A stretch of DNA of 64,000 nucleotides from Paraescarpia echinospica (taxonomy: Eukaryota > Annelida > Polychaeta > Sabellida > Siboglinidae): contig CM034532.1 in NCBI GenBank assembly GCA_020002185.1, forward strand, positions 25,088,100 to 25,152,099, in the 5' to 3' direction. A model generated the notes under the pieces. That model was not told the origin of the DNA. It saw nothing but the letters and a program-made list of their open reading frames with translations, and made no database searches. Shown here one piece after another: positions 37,901 to 52,000 of this stretch; positions within the stretch are counted from its first letter, which is position 1, and every line of letters begins with the position of its first letter. A program made the position numbers and the translations under genes.

Positions 37901-40900
37901 CGAGGGAAGAAGTCGCCCTGATTAGCATGGGCTCCATTCCCCACTGTTACAGATGTCGTCCTCGCCCTGTCTTCACAATCACAAGAAGTCGACTTGTGTA
38001 CATAAAATGAGATAGAGATATTCATCACAGTAATTTACATTCACTTAGCAGGGTGGGTGAAGCAAGACAACAGGAGTTGGTACCATTTTGAATACCCTAC
38101 AAACAAAATATGCATTGCACCAACGTGTGACAAGGGCTGTTTAACAAACTGGTTATGTGGGGTCACAAGCTTTTATGCCAAATCCCCATCTGCCTAGTCT
38201 TGGACATTGTTGTTTGAATAAAACTGATTCAATATGGAAACCATCCTGGACTTGAACTACAAGAAGGATCGATACCATGACGTGGCCTAGTGCACTGTGG
38301 TTGCAAATCAAAATGTAGCCCAACTAAGATATTATTTTTTATCAATAAGTACGTTGTGAGGTATATTATGATTGATAATATAAGTGCATAAAACTAGGAA
38401 ACAGTCTTAAAGGTTATAATCGTAAAGACACGTACCATAAACCAAATATGGATTTTGAAACCCAACAAACATTCAGATCATGTTCCTAGAACAAATATAT
38501 GCATGACTGTCATGTTGATATTCTGTGTGACCATCATTTGATGGTTGTAGCCTATTTACATTCACACGTGTCTTACCGAATTAAACGCAGAGTGCGTGTT
38601 TGTATTGCACGGAAGCTGAATTAAACCAAAACATACGATTTTGTATATCGGCTATCTTGATTTTTAATACAGTGTATGTCTGTCATCTGGGGATACAACA
38701 CGTGCAAGAATCGATTTATTAACCGTGTAAATATTGACATAGACACCAATATCATTTTTCTATGTTGTGTAGAAGCTTTGGACAGCTAGATTATTTCAAT
38801 GACAGCCATTTTAAATTTCAATATGACCGTCACCTGGAAATAATGCAAGTGGCACAAGTGAATTCCTTGACCTTCAAACATACGAACCGCATACGAATTA
38901 ATCATAATTATGGAGTTCTCAACCTCAAGAGGCATCAAGATCATGTTCGTAAAAACGCACATGCATGGCAGCCATCTTGAATTTCAATATGGCTGTCATC
39001 TGATGATATAACATATGACAGAAATGGATTAATTGACTCTGAAAGTGTTGGTTTATATACAAAGAGCATGTTTATATGTTGCTTAGAAGCTGAGGTATTT
39101 GGGTGATGAATTTCAATATAGCCGCAATCTTGGCAACTGCATATGATAGAAATGGATTCCTTCACCCTGGAGAAGTTTTTTGTTAGACACCAAGAACATG
39201 TTTTTATGTTGCTTAGAAGCTGATATATACGGATAAAGGATTTCCGTGGCGGCCATTTTTTAAATGAAGATGGCGGCTAGCTTTAATATTGAATTCATAC
39301 ATCATAATCTACATGTGTGCCAATTTTCATGCATTGTCAAAAAGTGCACAATTTATCAAATAGGTGGCTCTTAGCCATTGTACTATAAACACAAATTGTC
39401 ATAAAATAGAGTAAATAAATGCATCTTTTTACCCTTTGCATTTATTGATAAAAGTCAGTTTCAGTAGATTACTCACTTGACGCTTGTTCTTCAGTATTTC
39501 CTTGGCAGTATCAATGCTGTTCCACGTCAGCGCCAGTCCCAGTTGCTTCATGTCTACTGCATCGTTCTTGCTAACTAAACATATTAACCAAACTTGTCTT
39601 CACGAAATGACCATAGTATCATACGTAGAGAAAGTATGTTTTTGTTGTACCGGGTGTCGTTCAAAATAAACAGCCCACCATTGTGAGCACATTACATCTA
39701 TATCATCAAATAATACAACCATTATGCCGTAACCAGTATTATGTACAGATTTTAATAATCAACCAAAGTTCAGTTTTGAACAAGAATATTCGCTCTTTCC
39801 CAAGTTGTCAGGTTTTACGCGATCAAAACCCGGGCACATATTTGAACATTTGAAGTTGATTCGTGTTGAATTAAATGAATGGCGGAAATGCCATCAATGG
39901 TATGTTTGCAGTGCTGTTGCATTTGTAAACCGACTGGCTAGACTACAATCCATTACAGTGCCTAGAGGCGAACCACGGTTCCATTTTTACCTAGTTTTAC
40001 TAGACCTGGTCAACGAAATTAGTCACGAAAACAACGCCATACATTTATATAATGTTACAAATACACAGTACTTCTGAAAAAGGACACCAACATTTCAAAG
40101 ATGACAGAATTGAAGATACTTAGCTACATACACTGTAGGCCATGGGCCAGATATGCCCCTCGTGCACCCCCCCCCCCCACAACTCTACCAACCCATGTTT
40201 TTTTAAGCTTTTGGGTCCCTTGAAGATGATTTCAAGTGGTAACAGTGAAAAAGTTGGGTCTCACTACCCATTTCCAACTTATCTTAGATGGTACCCTGAA
40301 ATATTGTATTTGTCATCAATGTCGCATGGTATTTAATCACCCACACCACAATCGTCATTGTATAGTCATAAATGTCTCAATATGTACTTGTAATATGTCA
40401 AGTTGAAGGTTGTCATCTGCTGATCGTTATAATAGCATTCAATAGATAAATACTATTATGGCATGTGCCCTAATTAGCATAGAATAACTATACCCCATTC
40501 TCACTCATGACTGCATAGATGACATCATTAATGTTGTCAAATATATAGATTTCCTTTGATCCTATGGCCTCTATAAGATCAAAATAATGATGCATGACAC
40601 TCTGCAGCATCATATCTTTCATTTGATACCAGAATTGTCTTTCTGTCATTACAAATGGATTAGATATGATGCTTCAAAGTTAACCGTAGTGTCTCGGATC
40701 AAGAAGCGTAACCCAGGGCATTTTTTATTATTACACACTGTACTCCATCAGCCATGGATTGTTTAAAATGTAATGAAAAAGTGACTATAATATTTTTTTT
40801 ATAAGTCATTTATTTTCTTTTGCAGTATCTAGGTACATGTTTGCAGCTGGAATACTACTTTTCTTACATGTTTCATCATGGTATGCGGAGATCACAAGGT

Positions 40901-43900
40901 TGTATCCCATATTATATTATTTAAGTTTCAATTGCAGCTTATACGAATACCTCAGGTCAACTTCACAGATATCGATGAATTAAAATGTTATTTAAGTTGG
41001 ATAATGATAAATTATAAGCTTTACCTGCTTTGACCTGCTGATATTGCATACCTACCTTTGTTTGTATTTACCATTAAAACAAAAACGAACAAGTGATCAA
41101 ACTGTCGAACCTACTTGTATAGTTCATGTAAAGAACTTAAAATATGGAGAACTTCAACTCATGTCTGGTATGCGGGATGCAGAGAAGAAGTTGGCGAAAT
41201 TGCAGGAGATCAAAGAGAAGAGACTTTCAGAACATCCAACTTTAACCCACAGGATGGAGGACACGTCCAAGCTCATCCTCAACACAGTGATGGAATATCA
41301 TGGCTTCCATTGGGAATGCTACAAACGTTTCATCATGAATATGGACAGGCTGATGTCCACCTCATCACCACCATCTGATGCCTCCACACCCCAATGTTCC
41401 TCACAAGAATACGATCTGTTTGCTTGTGAAGCCAAGTTCCACAAGAATTGCTGCATGAACTCTATACAAAAACCAGAGAAATGGCGAAGTACAGATGAAG
41501 AGGCACGTGATAGCCAGCTCAACTTGTTGGAAGCCCATGAAAAGGCATTTGACATAGTCTGTTGTATGGTTGAGAAGGATGTTCTGCATGATCGGAAGAT
41601 GGTGAAATTGGCTGACCTGCAACAAGTGTACATATCCAGTCTAGAGAATACAGAGCATAGTAATCCTGACTTCCGGAGAGAGAAATTAAAACTCAAACTT
41701 GAAACCCATGAACCCTTCAAAGGCCGACTGTCCTTCTGCGATGTGGGGAAATTCCAGTCAAGCGTAGTCTATGTTTCACAGATTGACATCAACACAGCCG
41801 TGAAACTGTTATAATCGGACATTCTGTAGTCGTTACATCGTGTACAATCTATTCTGTGTATACGGCGCGCTGTTGCGCGCTTTGTGTGTGTAGTTGGTTT
41901 CCGCCGCAGGCGTGGTTCTTCGTTCATAAATAAAGGTTTATAATACTTACTACTCTCTAGTTATACATTAATAGTCAAGTTACGACAAAACATGCCTTCC
42001 AGTTGGGATCAACTGATGTTATCAAGACCACTGGTATATATCTTCGACAGACTATCCAGGATGGGTTTGCTGAAGCAACTGATCTTAAATGGCCACCAAC
42101 TCCCCATGATGTGGGACCTGCCCCATGGCAGGTCCCACATCATCCCGCACAGAGAGACTTGTTCTGTCAATTGGTCAGGACATATGCCGGGCAACAACCA
42201 GTGGATCGTGGAAGCTGCCAATACACATCTTCATGAGCATGTCCATGCGTCATATGTTCAAATGTGAAAAACTCATAATAATGACGCGCTGGCCGATAGG
42301 GTCTACTCATTGTTTGTTCAAAATAACAAAGTTCGGAGAGAATTGAAGTTCACATTCATCGTTAGACCCTAGTTGTGATAGTGTACAATTGTCAGTCAAA
42401 TAATATTGGTATTGTAATGTTATTGGCACCAGGGTAGATGTAAGTATTATTGTGTCAGCGTGTACTTTGCATTGCCAAATCTGTGAAGCAGGGGCCGTTT
42501 TCCTGGCGTATTTGCCGCGTGTGCGTGTGGTTCCTGCGATTGTTGTTACGTTTTACGTATTATGCGCACATTACGCTTTACGTTCCGAACAACTGATTTA
42601 TCCCATAAAAGGTGAGAATCTTGCCATATATATATATGAAAATATATATAGGTCGTATCCCCTATACTAGGGATCGTAGATTAATCCCTGAAACTTTGGC
42701 GCTCGACGTTCAAGCAGTCCAAGAGGAAAACTTTAGTCTACCCGCAAATGCAAGCTCGTTTATAAGTAGATCATGTGAACAGGCTCTGTACACTACAGTT
42801 CTCAATAAACTGGGTAGTTATTGTTATTTATAATTATAATACCTTCATTAAAACAGTGGACAGTTTGAAATTACACAAAGAGCTCCGCAAATTTCGATTT
42901 TGTCGATACTTGTTGGTATTTTCTGCTGTGTCCAAGTACACCACTTGGTGCACTGTGGTCCCTCGACTCCACCGAGGACACATTTGTCAAGGATACGTCT
43001 GTAGAACTCCCGTCGTTGCCATGACCGTATAATGTAAACAACTACCGTACATGTCCAATTAGAGACACATTGTTTGTTGTGGCGAAATCACAAACTGATC
43101 ATGTCCAATGATATAGGACAAAAAAGGGCAGCACCAGCCAGACTGACAGCGCTTCAATCACCGAAACACTAAATCAAGACATGCGAAATGCGATTATCTC
43201 CCTGATCCAAAACAACGACCTGATAATCGCTGATTTGATTAGTCAGGCAATAATTGCCTGTCTAACTGAAAACACTAACTTTATCAACAAAATCGTTGAA
43301 TCCATCATAAAATCTGACGTTGCTGCTGACATCAAGCCAGAGCTGTACCAATCCGGTCAGATGGACATCACCAAGGTGGAGGCGGACAAGGTCAACGAGT
43401 CGGATGCGCCACTCACGTTATATTCCATTAAATTTTCTGAAATTACTACGCCAGTGGCTCCCCCATACGGTTGGGCGCACATAGTCAGCGATATACATAC
43501 AAACTTGTTGCGTTTTACGCGTTTTCCGTGATTTTCAGTGCTCTTGACCTGATATGTTTGTTTACATTTCAAAAGTAAAATATATGTCATATGAGCAGAC
43601 TGTAGCTGATGCAACGTTTCTACTAGTTGATATTTAATTCAGCAGAGGGTAGCATCTGCTGGATCCATCTGAATATCCACCCGGGACCACATCCAGGTCT
43701 AACGAAGGACAGTACAGACCAGTTTTCGTTATGTTCCCATAACTTGCTCATTATTTATGAGCAGGGGACATTTAGATAGTATAGATAGTATATTGTAAGG
43801 CAGTATATTTTGTTCCCAAAAAAATTGTCATCCAGGCAACGGAATGTATGACAAAGTGTGCCATTTAAAAGTATTTATAAAGCCTTTTAACTTTGATAAT

Positions 43901-46041
43901 TTTATGTGTTTGCTAGTGTATCTGGATGTGTTCATGTTGAAAGTCGTAAGAATAGCAAGATGCAGCCATTGTTGGGTTTTTTGTACATGTGCATTAATTT
44001 GGGTGTCCACAGTGAATTTTATTACTGGTATAAAAAGGTATTCACCAGACAGAATCATGGAGTTTGTGTGACATGTATTTAATGTGAACAAAGACTACTT
44101 CCTTGTGTTGTGCACCTGTTGTATTATTTTGTTATCAGTAAACATTAAGATAAGTCAACCATCATTACACTTGTTTGTTAGCATCACATTAACAATGAAA
44201 TTTTCAAGCAATTGATATGGAGTTCAAATAGATGGAATGTTATATGATCCAATGAACGACTACCAGACTACGCTCAGATGCAGTGCTGTAGAAATCAACC
44301 CACCAATTGAAAAGAAGCTCGTGCAACACTGGGTACCTGCAAGATGCTAATGACAATGGATCATTGTTTAATAGCAAAGACTAGCCAGAAATATGTGATC
44401 CTCATATGACTTGATAAAATGTGGTATATTTGAGCACCAAATTATTGATGGCTAAATTTTAGAGTTTTCCGGTTTTTGTTTTCGTTGAAATGGTGGGAAG
44501 ATGTCTACTGGCCACATTCGGGTAGAAGTGTAATCTCATGGTTACAAACAAGATAATGACCAAAGCAGTACAAAAATTCTATGGATTGCCTAAGATCCAC
44601 AAGGACAACATACCAGTAAGACCTATCGTTTCAAGTATAGGCAGTATAACGTACAAGACAGCAAAGTATTTAGCCACCATTTTGAGCCCACTGGTTGGAA
44701 AAATCTGAACATTTTGTGAAAAACAGCACATAATTTGTAAAGAAAATCGAAGAGTTGGAAATTCCACCAGGAAAAAAATGGTATCATTCGATGTGACAGC
44801 CCTGTTCACTAATATTCCAGTGACAGAGGCAGTATCAATGATTAAGGACCAACTAAACCAGGACACAACACTGAAAGACAGATGTGAACTATCAGTAGAC
44901 CAGATCACCAAATTGTTAGAAATTTGTCTAAACACCACATATTTAAGTTATAATGGAGTGTTCTACAAGCAGAAGAAGGGAGTGGCCATGGGTTCACCTG
45001 TGTCCACGATAGTGGCGAACATGTACATGGAATATTTTGAAGAAAGAGCCATCAGGGAAGCACCTCATCCTCCAGACATCTGGTTGAGATACGAGGATGA
45101 CACATTAACAGTGCTACAAGGGAGTGAAGTAGAGCAGTTCACACACCATCTGAATTCAATGGATTATAACATCAAGTTCACAGTAGAACCAGAACATGAC
45201 AGGACACTAGCCTTTCTAGACACATGTACATGTTTGAAGGTCGATGGATCAACCAAGGTTAAGGTGTACCGGAAGGCAACACACACAGACCAGTATTTGA
45301 ACTGGGAATCAAACCACCCATTAGAACACAAACGGTCAATGGTGAGGACATTCTTCCAAAGGGCAGAAAGTCTGGTAACTGAAGAGGAGGATAAGACCAA
45401 AGAGGTGGAGCACAAAGTTCTAAAAACGAACAGTTACAAACCTTGGATGTTTAACACCACACGACCAAGGAGAAATAAGGAGAATGTCAACACCAAAGAA
45501 ACCAACATAAGACAACAAGCCATAGGTCTACCCTATATTAGTAAGCTGTCTGAACAATTGGCAAGGATTTTCGAGTCCTACGACATACCAGTGTACCACA
45601 AACCTATCAACACCCTGATATCCCTGCTGGTACACCCAAAAGACAGAACAGACAAGGCAGCAAAGTGTGGGGAATTTTTAGACAAGTCTTCGCAAGGACA
45701 ACTCTAAAATGTTGGTACAGAAAAGTTGAAAAAGATGTGGAAATATTTATCAATAAATATAATTCTTACTTTGATATTATTCATAAAGTAGCACTAGACA
45801 TATGTTGAGTAACAGTTGTGCTTAAAGTTAACCTCACACATTTATCCGGTCAATTAAATTAAACTAACCTCTTTTCTAGAAAAAATATATTTACACTGTC
45901 AAATACTGTAAATTTTATGTAAACTGTCACAGAGGTGAGGATGGAAATAGAAGATTTTTTTCTAATTTAGTAACAAAACATCTGACAGACATTAAAATAT
46001 GGGGAACGACGAAAATAGAACACACACACACACACACATAA

Positions 46042-46074
<33 letters not shown>

Positions 46075-49000
46075 GCGCGTGTGTGATATATATACACACA
46101 TATATATAATCTACACACACATATGCCACTGCTTGGTAACAGACTACTATAAATTTGATTTGATTTCCTGGTCATCGTATATTATTATTATAATATATAT
46201 ATATATATATATACACATATATGGCATGTGTTGATATAGATACTATTTCATTCGTTTTAGGTTGTATTCATTATAACTGCTACAGTGATCACCAACACTG
46301 TGCACACCATTTCAAAATATGTGAATGTTGAAATCCAGAGTAAGTTTAAATAATAATGTACATCCAACATAACTGAAATCCTGAGATGTTACCCAGTGAG
46401 TTATGCAAATTATAATTGAATGATTGACTTTCTCCTCCCCACACATTTCCCAAGTTAGTGGCCACCAGTAAGCTTAGAATGACTTCTTCCTTATTTGTTG
46501 TCTCCTAACACTGTGCCTAATCTTTGATTGCAGAGGTTTGTTTGTAGAGCTTAAAAGCTGCAGGATGACATCAAATGAGTGTTGGGGCCCTCTCCCAGTG
46601 GGTTATCCCAGGGGGGTGCTTTTCACCAGTGGAATGGAGTAGTGGATGAGATAATTACCCTAACAAATTGGGCAGTATATTGTTTCAGGTGTCTGCCTGG
46701 CAGCTGCTGGCCTATGGTTATAGGGTTAGAATTTTTAGAAGTCCTCAGATCAATTTAAGCTCTAACTTTGATGGTGTGAGACTGCTCCTGGCTTTGGTGT
46801 GTGGATTAAAGGATAACTGGATTAACAGTTTGCAGCTTCTACAACTGATTTTAATTTATTCTTCAGTGACTTCTTATTAAGACTATATCAGAACTGAGGT
46901 TTGTGCAAAACAGTAAATAATATGCCCCAAAGACCATCTTTTGCCTAATTTGTATTGTATTTGTTTAATATTTATAAGCACTATTTTAGCTTTTGATTAC
47001 CAAAGCAATACTTCAAGTGTACATTTGGATAACATATTTAATGCATTTCGAGACTTGGAACAAATACTGTTAATAATAGGTTTATTCATAATTTCAAATA
47101 ATAAATATAACAATGTATTATGACACCTGGTGCGGATTCTAAATATTATGCAAACAGATTTCAGTGTTTGTGGAATTAAAACTAATACATATTCCTTGTT
47201 GCAGTTGGCGTTTCTTGGCACAATCGGAGGGGAGAGCACCAACGACACGGTCCGATGTACTATATGTGGCAGCACCAAAACAGCATTTTCTCATACTAAG
47301 ACCCAGCTGCTGATTACAAGTAAGAATATTATATTATTGAATTTTTAGAACACATATGGTATTTTTAATTGGTGAAAGCTTAATGGAATTCCAATCTTAT
47401 TTGGTCAAAGCAATTTTCTTCAAGTTATCCTATAAATAATATATATATATGTATGCTCTCAGAAAAGTACCATAACATTTACAATAGAATCACTCGCAGC
47501 TTGCATGCCAACTAAGTACCCATTAATTTAATAGTACTATAAATGGTTTATGTTTTTTATGGAATTGCTTCGAAAATATGTGGAGAATATTTACGGTGTA
47601 CCATATTTTTTATTATACCATAAATATACTGGGAAATATTTATGGCATACCACATTTTGTATGGAATGCTACTGTAAAATATATTTTATATAAATAATAA
47701 TATAAAAATATAGTGCACCTAAAACAACAATAGAAATCTTTTTTGATAACATTTTAAGTTATCACAGTTGAGTTATTACAGTCATGTTTATGAGTTCACA
47801 TTGACTAATTATCAAATATTGCCCTATGCTAGTTAGTGATAATTAATCATTATCCAAGTGAACATAAAAAGGACATCATTGTTGGTATTTAATGTGTGCA
47901 GAGCAGATAAACAGTGCTGTCTACTCAAGGCCACAACAGTTTATACCTCAGCCAAGGACATTGCAGCTGTGCAGAATGAATATTCTGATGAATATTAAAG
48001 CAGATATATGTCAGGCAAAAGTCAAACTACACTATGACTGTACGTTACACAAACCTAATCCCACATTATCGTATCAATTACAGAAGCTGTCCGATTAAAC
48101 ATGTCCAGTCAAAAAGCGACAGACTCAGAGGTAGAAGCGGTCATGAAAGACTGGCTGAGGTATGCCAAGGACCGCAATAGGGGCCGGAAGAGGAGGGCCA
48201 CTGCCAAGACCCACCAAACGACACCTCAAAGAGAGGAAAGTAGTTCTGATGGATAGCTTTAAGATTGCAGGTTAGGCGTTGTCATTCTCCTCATTGTTCC
48301 CTGTCTTCAGGGGCGAGGCTGGCTTGGATACGTCAACATTTTCTTTTCTTTCTCTACCTCCATTCTCCTCTATCTTTTGCTCTTTTCCTCCCTTCCCCTT
48401 TCTATCCCTCCAGGTCTCTCTTCACGCAATCCTCCCACTTCAGTCTCGATCGCCCTCATCTTCTTTATCCCTCCACTCTCCGGGCATCTGCTTTCTTTGC
48501 CATCCGTTCTTCTCCCATTCACTCCACATGTCCTGCCCAGTTCAGCCGACTTCTCACCAACTTCTTCTTGAAACTTTCTTTCACACCAACATCCTCCCAC
48601 AGCTCTACCACTCTTCGCTTATCTATCCTCTTTACCCCCGTAATTCTCCTGACCCAGTTGTTTTCGCACACTTGTACCCTCTCCTCTTGTTTTTCTGTCA
48701 TTGCTAGTTTCTAGGCCATACAGGTAGGCTGGTATCACACATGCGCATAGTACCTTTCCCTTGAGTTTTTGTGATATGTGCCTGTCTCCCATCACACCTA
48801 CTTTCAACCATGCATTCGCCCCTGCTTGAATTCTCCTGAGAATTTCTTATTCTGAGAAGCCATTCCCACACACCGCTCTGCCCAGGTATACAACATTGTT
48901 TCTTTGTTTTAGATTCTTCTTCCCCTCCAGGTGTATTTCCAGTTTTTTGCTTTGTTGCCCAACACCTCTGTCTTCTCCAGATTTACTTTCAGTCCGTGTT

Positions 49001-52000
49001 TGCTGAAAATATCCGTCCACTCTATCAGTTGTTCCTGGAAATCCACTTCCCCATCCACTACCACCGCTAGATCGTCTGCATACAGTAGTTTCTGGAGAAT
49101 ATCTTTCGTACTGGTCTTTCTACTTATCAGTTCCATCACTGCTATAAACAGTAGTGGGCTCAGGGCACTCCCCTGTCTCCAGCCAACATTCGCGCTGAAT
49201 TCTTCTGAGATTCCAGGTCCACACACCACTCTGCCCTTCGTTTCTTCATATGTCCCTTCCACCATCCTGACCTCTGCCTCTGGGACCCCATCCATCTCAG
49301 TGTCGCCATTGCCATCTTTCTCGGTACCGTGTCATAAGCTTTCTCCAGGTCTATAAAACCCACAGCCATATACTCCTGTCCCTCCAACTTCTTTTCGATC
49401 AGCTGTCTCAGCGCAAACATTCCATCAGCTATACCTCTTCCTCTTCTGAAGCCCTGTTGTGATTCTCTGATTTCTCCTTCCACTAATGTTCTTTTCTTTC
49501 CATCCAGGATTCTCTCCAACATCTTCAGCATGTGGCTTAGCAACGTGATGCCTCTGTATTTCCCTGGGTCATGCACATCTCCCTTTCTTTTCCAAATCGG
49601 AACTATTATCCCTGTTCTCCACTCCTCTGGGATCGTTCCCTCTCTCACGCAGGTATTCAACACTCTTTCTGTCCACCAGATTCCCACGCGTTCGGCCACC
49701 ACTACTATTTCTACTCGTACTTCATCAACACCAGTCGCCCGTCCTTTCTTCATCTTCTTCGATGCTCTCTCTACTTCTTCATCCACAATCTCCTTCATCT
49801 TTACTTCTCCCTCTACTGCACTTGGCAATTTCTCATACTCTGATGTCACTCTGTCTGTATATGCTCTGGCTGTGTCTCCGTGACATTTCCACCACTTAAT
49901 GTTCTTTCGCCCTAAACTTTTAGTCTCCCTCCTCTTCTGCATACACACAATGAAAACGAGGGGCTTGTGTTGCATAGTCACGTGTTCACCTTACAGTCAC
50001 ATTTGCTGTTTCCTCACTATCAGCAGGTCCAGCTCTGTCTTATGGTGGCCACTCCTATAAGATACATTGTGGCTTTCCCTCTTTTGTAAAAAATGAACCC
50101 GCCACCGCCAGCCCATTTCGCATCACAAACTCTACTAACTCCCGGCCCTCTCGGTTCCTTGTACCTCATCCAAATCCCCCAATCTAATCCTCTTCTCCTG
50201 TCTCCGCTGTACCCACGCGTGCATTAAAATCACCAGCTATGCACATCATTGCTTCCACCATTCCCATCATTCTCTCAAGCTCTTATGTTGCCAATGATGG
50301 CCCAACGTAAAATGCCAACATTGGCCCAACATGGGTCTGCTATCTGGGAAGTGTGCTGCAGTACACAGGAAACAGTCTTTCTAAAGACTAAGTTTTATAG
50401 CTGTGTTCACGCTAGGGCTTCGCCATTCGCCATGCACAAATTGTTGTACGGTTTGGTGAAAAGAAAAATGCATGTGATCACCAAGTTTGCGAAACATGAA
50501 ATGCTGATGTGAAATGCTGGTTTTATATCTTTATTTGATTAAGTATTACTGATTTAAAACTGTTCTTCAATTTCTTGTATTCACCTGATCGTTCAGTTGT
50601 GAAGGACCTTTTATGACAATTTATGTTATTGGTCAATAGCCGAAGGATTCTACCCAATGAGAATCCTTATCACAAATTTGGTGGCGCACAACCTAACTTC
50701 CTAAACACGACGTCTGCACAAGACATAACGACTGTAAATTTGTATTTAATTTAAAGAAAATCCTTAAATGCACAGGCAAATTATTGTTAAAAGATAACAT
50801 GGATACCCCTTAAACCATTTAACACAGATCTGTCATGTGACATATCCCAGTCAAGCTGGCCAGAGTCGAAATACATGTACGGTCAGAAGAAAATCAGAAA
50901 CAACTTAACAAGTAGTGGTACTTTTGCAGTTTAGGCCCGCACCTCCAAAAGCCATGAAAACAGTCACCTATAGTCACCAAACGTCACACCATATCTCTGC
51001 TATACCTATTCTACACATATACACTGGTCACGTGATAAAACAATTAATTTACTGTCTTTTATCAATCAAAATGTAGAAGAAATCAAGAAAACAGAAATGG
51101 AGGAGGTGTCCTTATCGTTGTACGATCTAACCTTGACAGCGACATCGTACGTGAGCTGGAGGCCAACTGTGAGCTCCCGTGGATCAGGCTGAAACTCCAA
51201 GGCAGAAGAGCCCTCTACATTTGCGCATACTACAGACCAAACGTCTCAGACGAGGTGAGCCTGTTGGAGTTCCACCGGTCTTTATCTAAGACATTAACTC
51301 TCCCCAATGCCCACCTCCTAATTGGCGGTGACCTCAACTTCCCAGACTGGGACTGGCAACAGATGACTCTGAAGCCTAAGCCTGCTTGCCCCCGACTCCA
51401 CACTGACTTTATCGACATCCTCCAAGACCACGGTCTTGAACAGATGGTGGAGGAACCATCACGCCTCAACAACACACTGGATCTGATCATCACCAACACC
51501 CCAAAGTGGGGTCGAATTGGAGGGAGTGAAGACTGAAGCCAACACTGAAGAACTTTGGACCAAGTTCAAGACTTCACTGTTAGAAGCCATCCAAAAATTC
51601 GTCCCACACAAGACAGCACGCATAAAAGAAAGCAAGCCCTGGGTCAGCCCAGCACTCCGCAAGCTCATCAAGAGACGAGACCGGGTATTCAAGAAGATGA
51701 GGAAGCACGGCAAAGAAGAACTGAAGACCAAGACACGGCAACAGAGATGAGATGTCCAACGCCAACTCCGTAGGGCATATTGGACCTACCTGAACAACTT
51801 GTTCACAGACGAGGATCAAGAAGCTTACCAGGCTACATAGAACAAACGCTTCTGGTCCTCTATGAAGCATCAGAAGTCCTCCAACTGCGGCATCGCTCCC
51901 CTGAAGATGGAAGGAAAATTGGTATCGGACCCAACAGCACAGGCCGACATCCTCAACAGGCAGTTCCAGTCGGTGTTCAGTGAAGGCAGGAGCTATACCT

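Larger units (their letters stand above)
41044..42236 (+). pseudogene. Uncharacterised repeated metazoan gene, broken by a solo LTR
   Basis: A 256-codon frame (41044-41814) resembles a multi-copy uncharacterised family common in marine invertebrates. An N-terminal region ends in [11 protein letters not shown], and a Cys/His block [17 protein letters not shown] follows, both with zinc-ligand spacing. After these come coiled-coil-like segments ([18 protein letters not shown]) and the block [10 protein letters not shown]. The LTR at 41807-41987 interrupts it, and the same reading frame resumes beyond the duplicated AAAC with [13 protein letters not shown] as the last familiar block. It may derive from a mobile element. 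No function is known to me. It lies in TRPM intron 4 on the opposite strand; no promoter or splice structure is evident. Confidence 0.65.

Noticed and set aside
37620..37937. Minus-strand 105-codon frame between TRPM exons 5 and 6
   Set aside because: Exons 5 and 6 join in phase without it, and its residues match no TRPM block.
40815..40905. Hydrophobic plus-strand stretch after a good acceptor, like a membrane helix of a claudin-type protein
   Set aside because: No compatible donor phase or partner exon; the candidate at 46261 goes out of frame when joined.
46261..46344. Candidate plus-strand exon with TM-like sequence and a GTAAGT donor
   Set aside because: Its exit phase gives a stop when joined to the next candidate exon at 47203.
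48265..48714. Plus-strand Ser/Pro-rich frame of 149 codons
   Set aside because: It is the antisense of the C-terminal part of the minus-strand RTE-like LINE.
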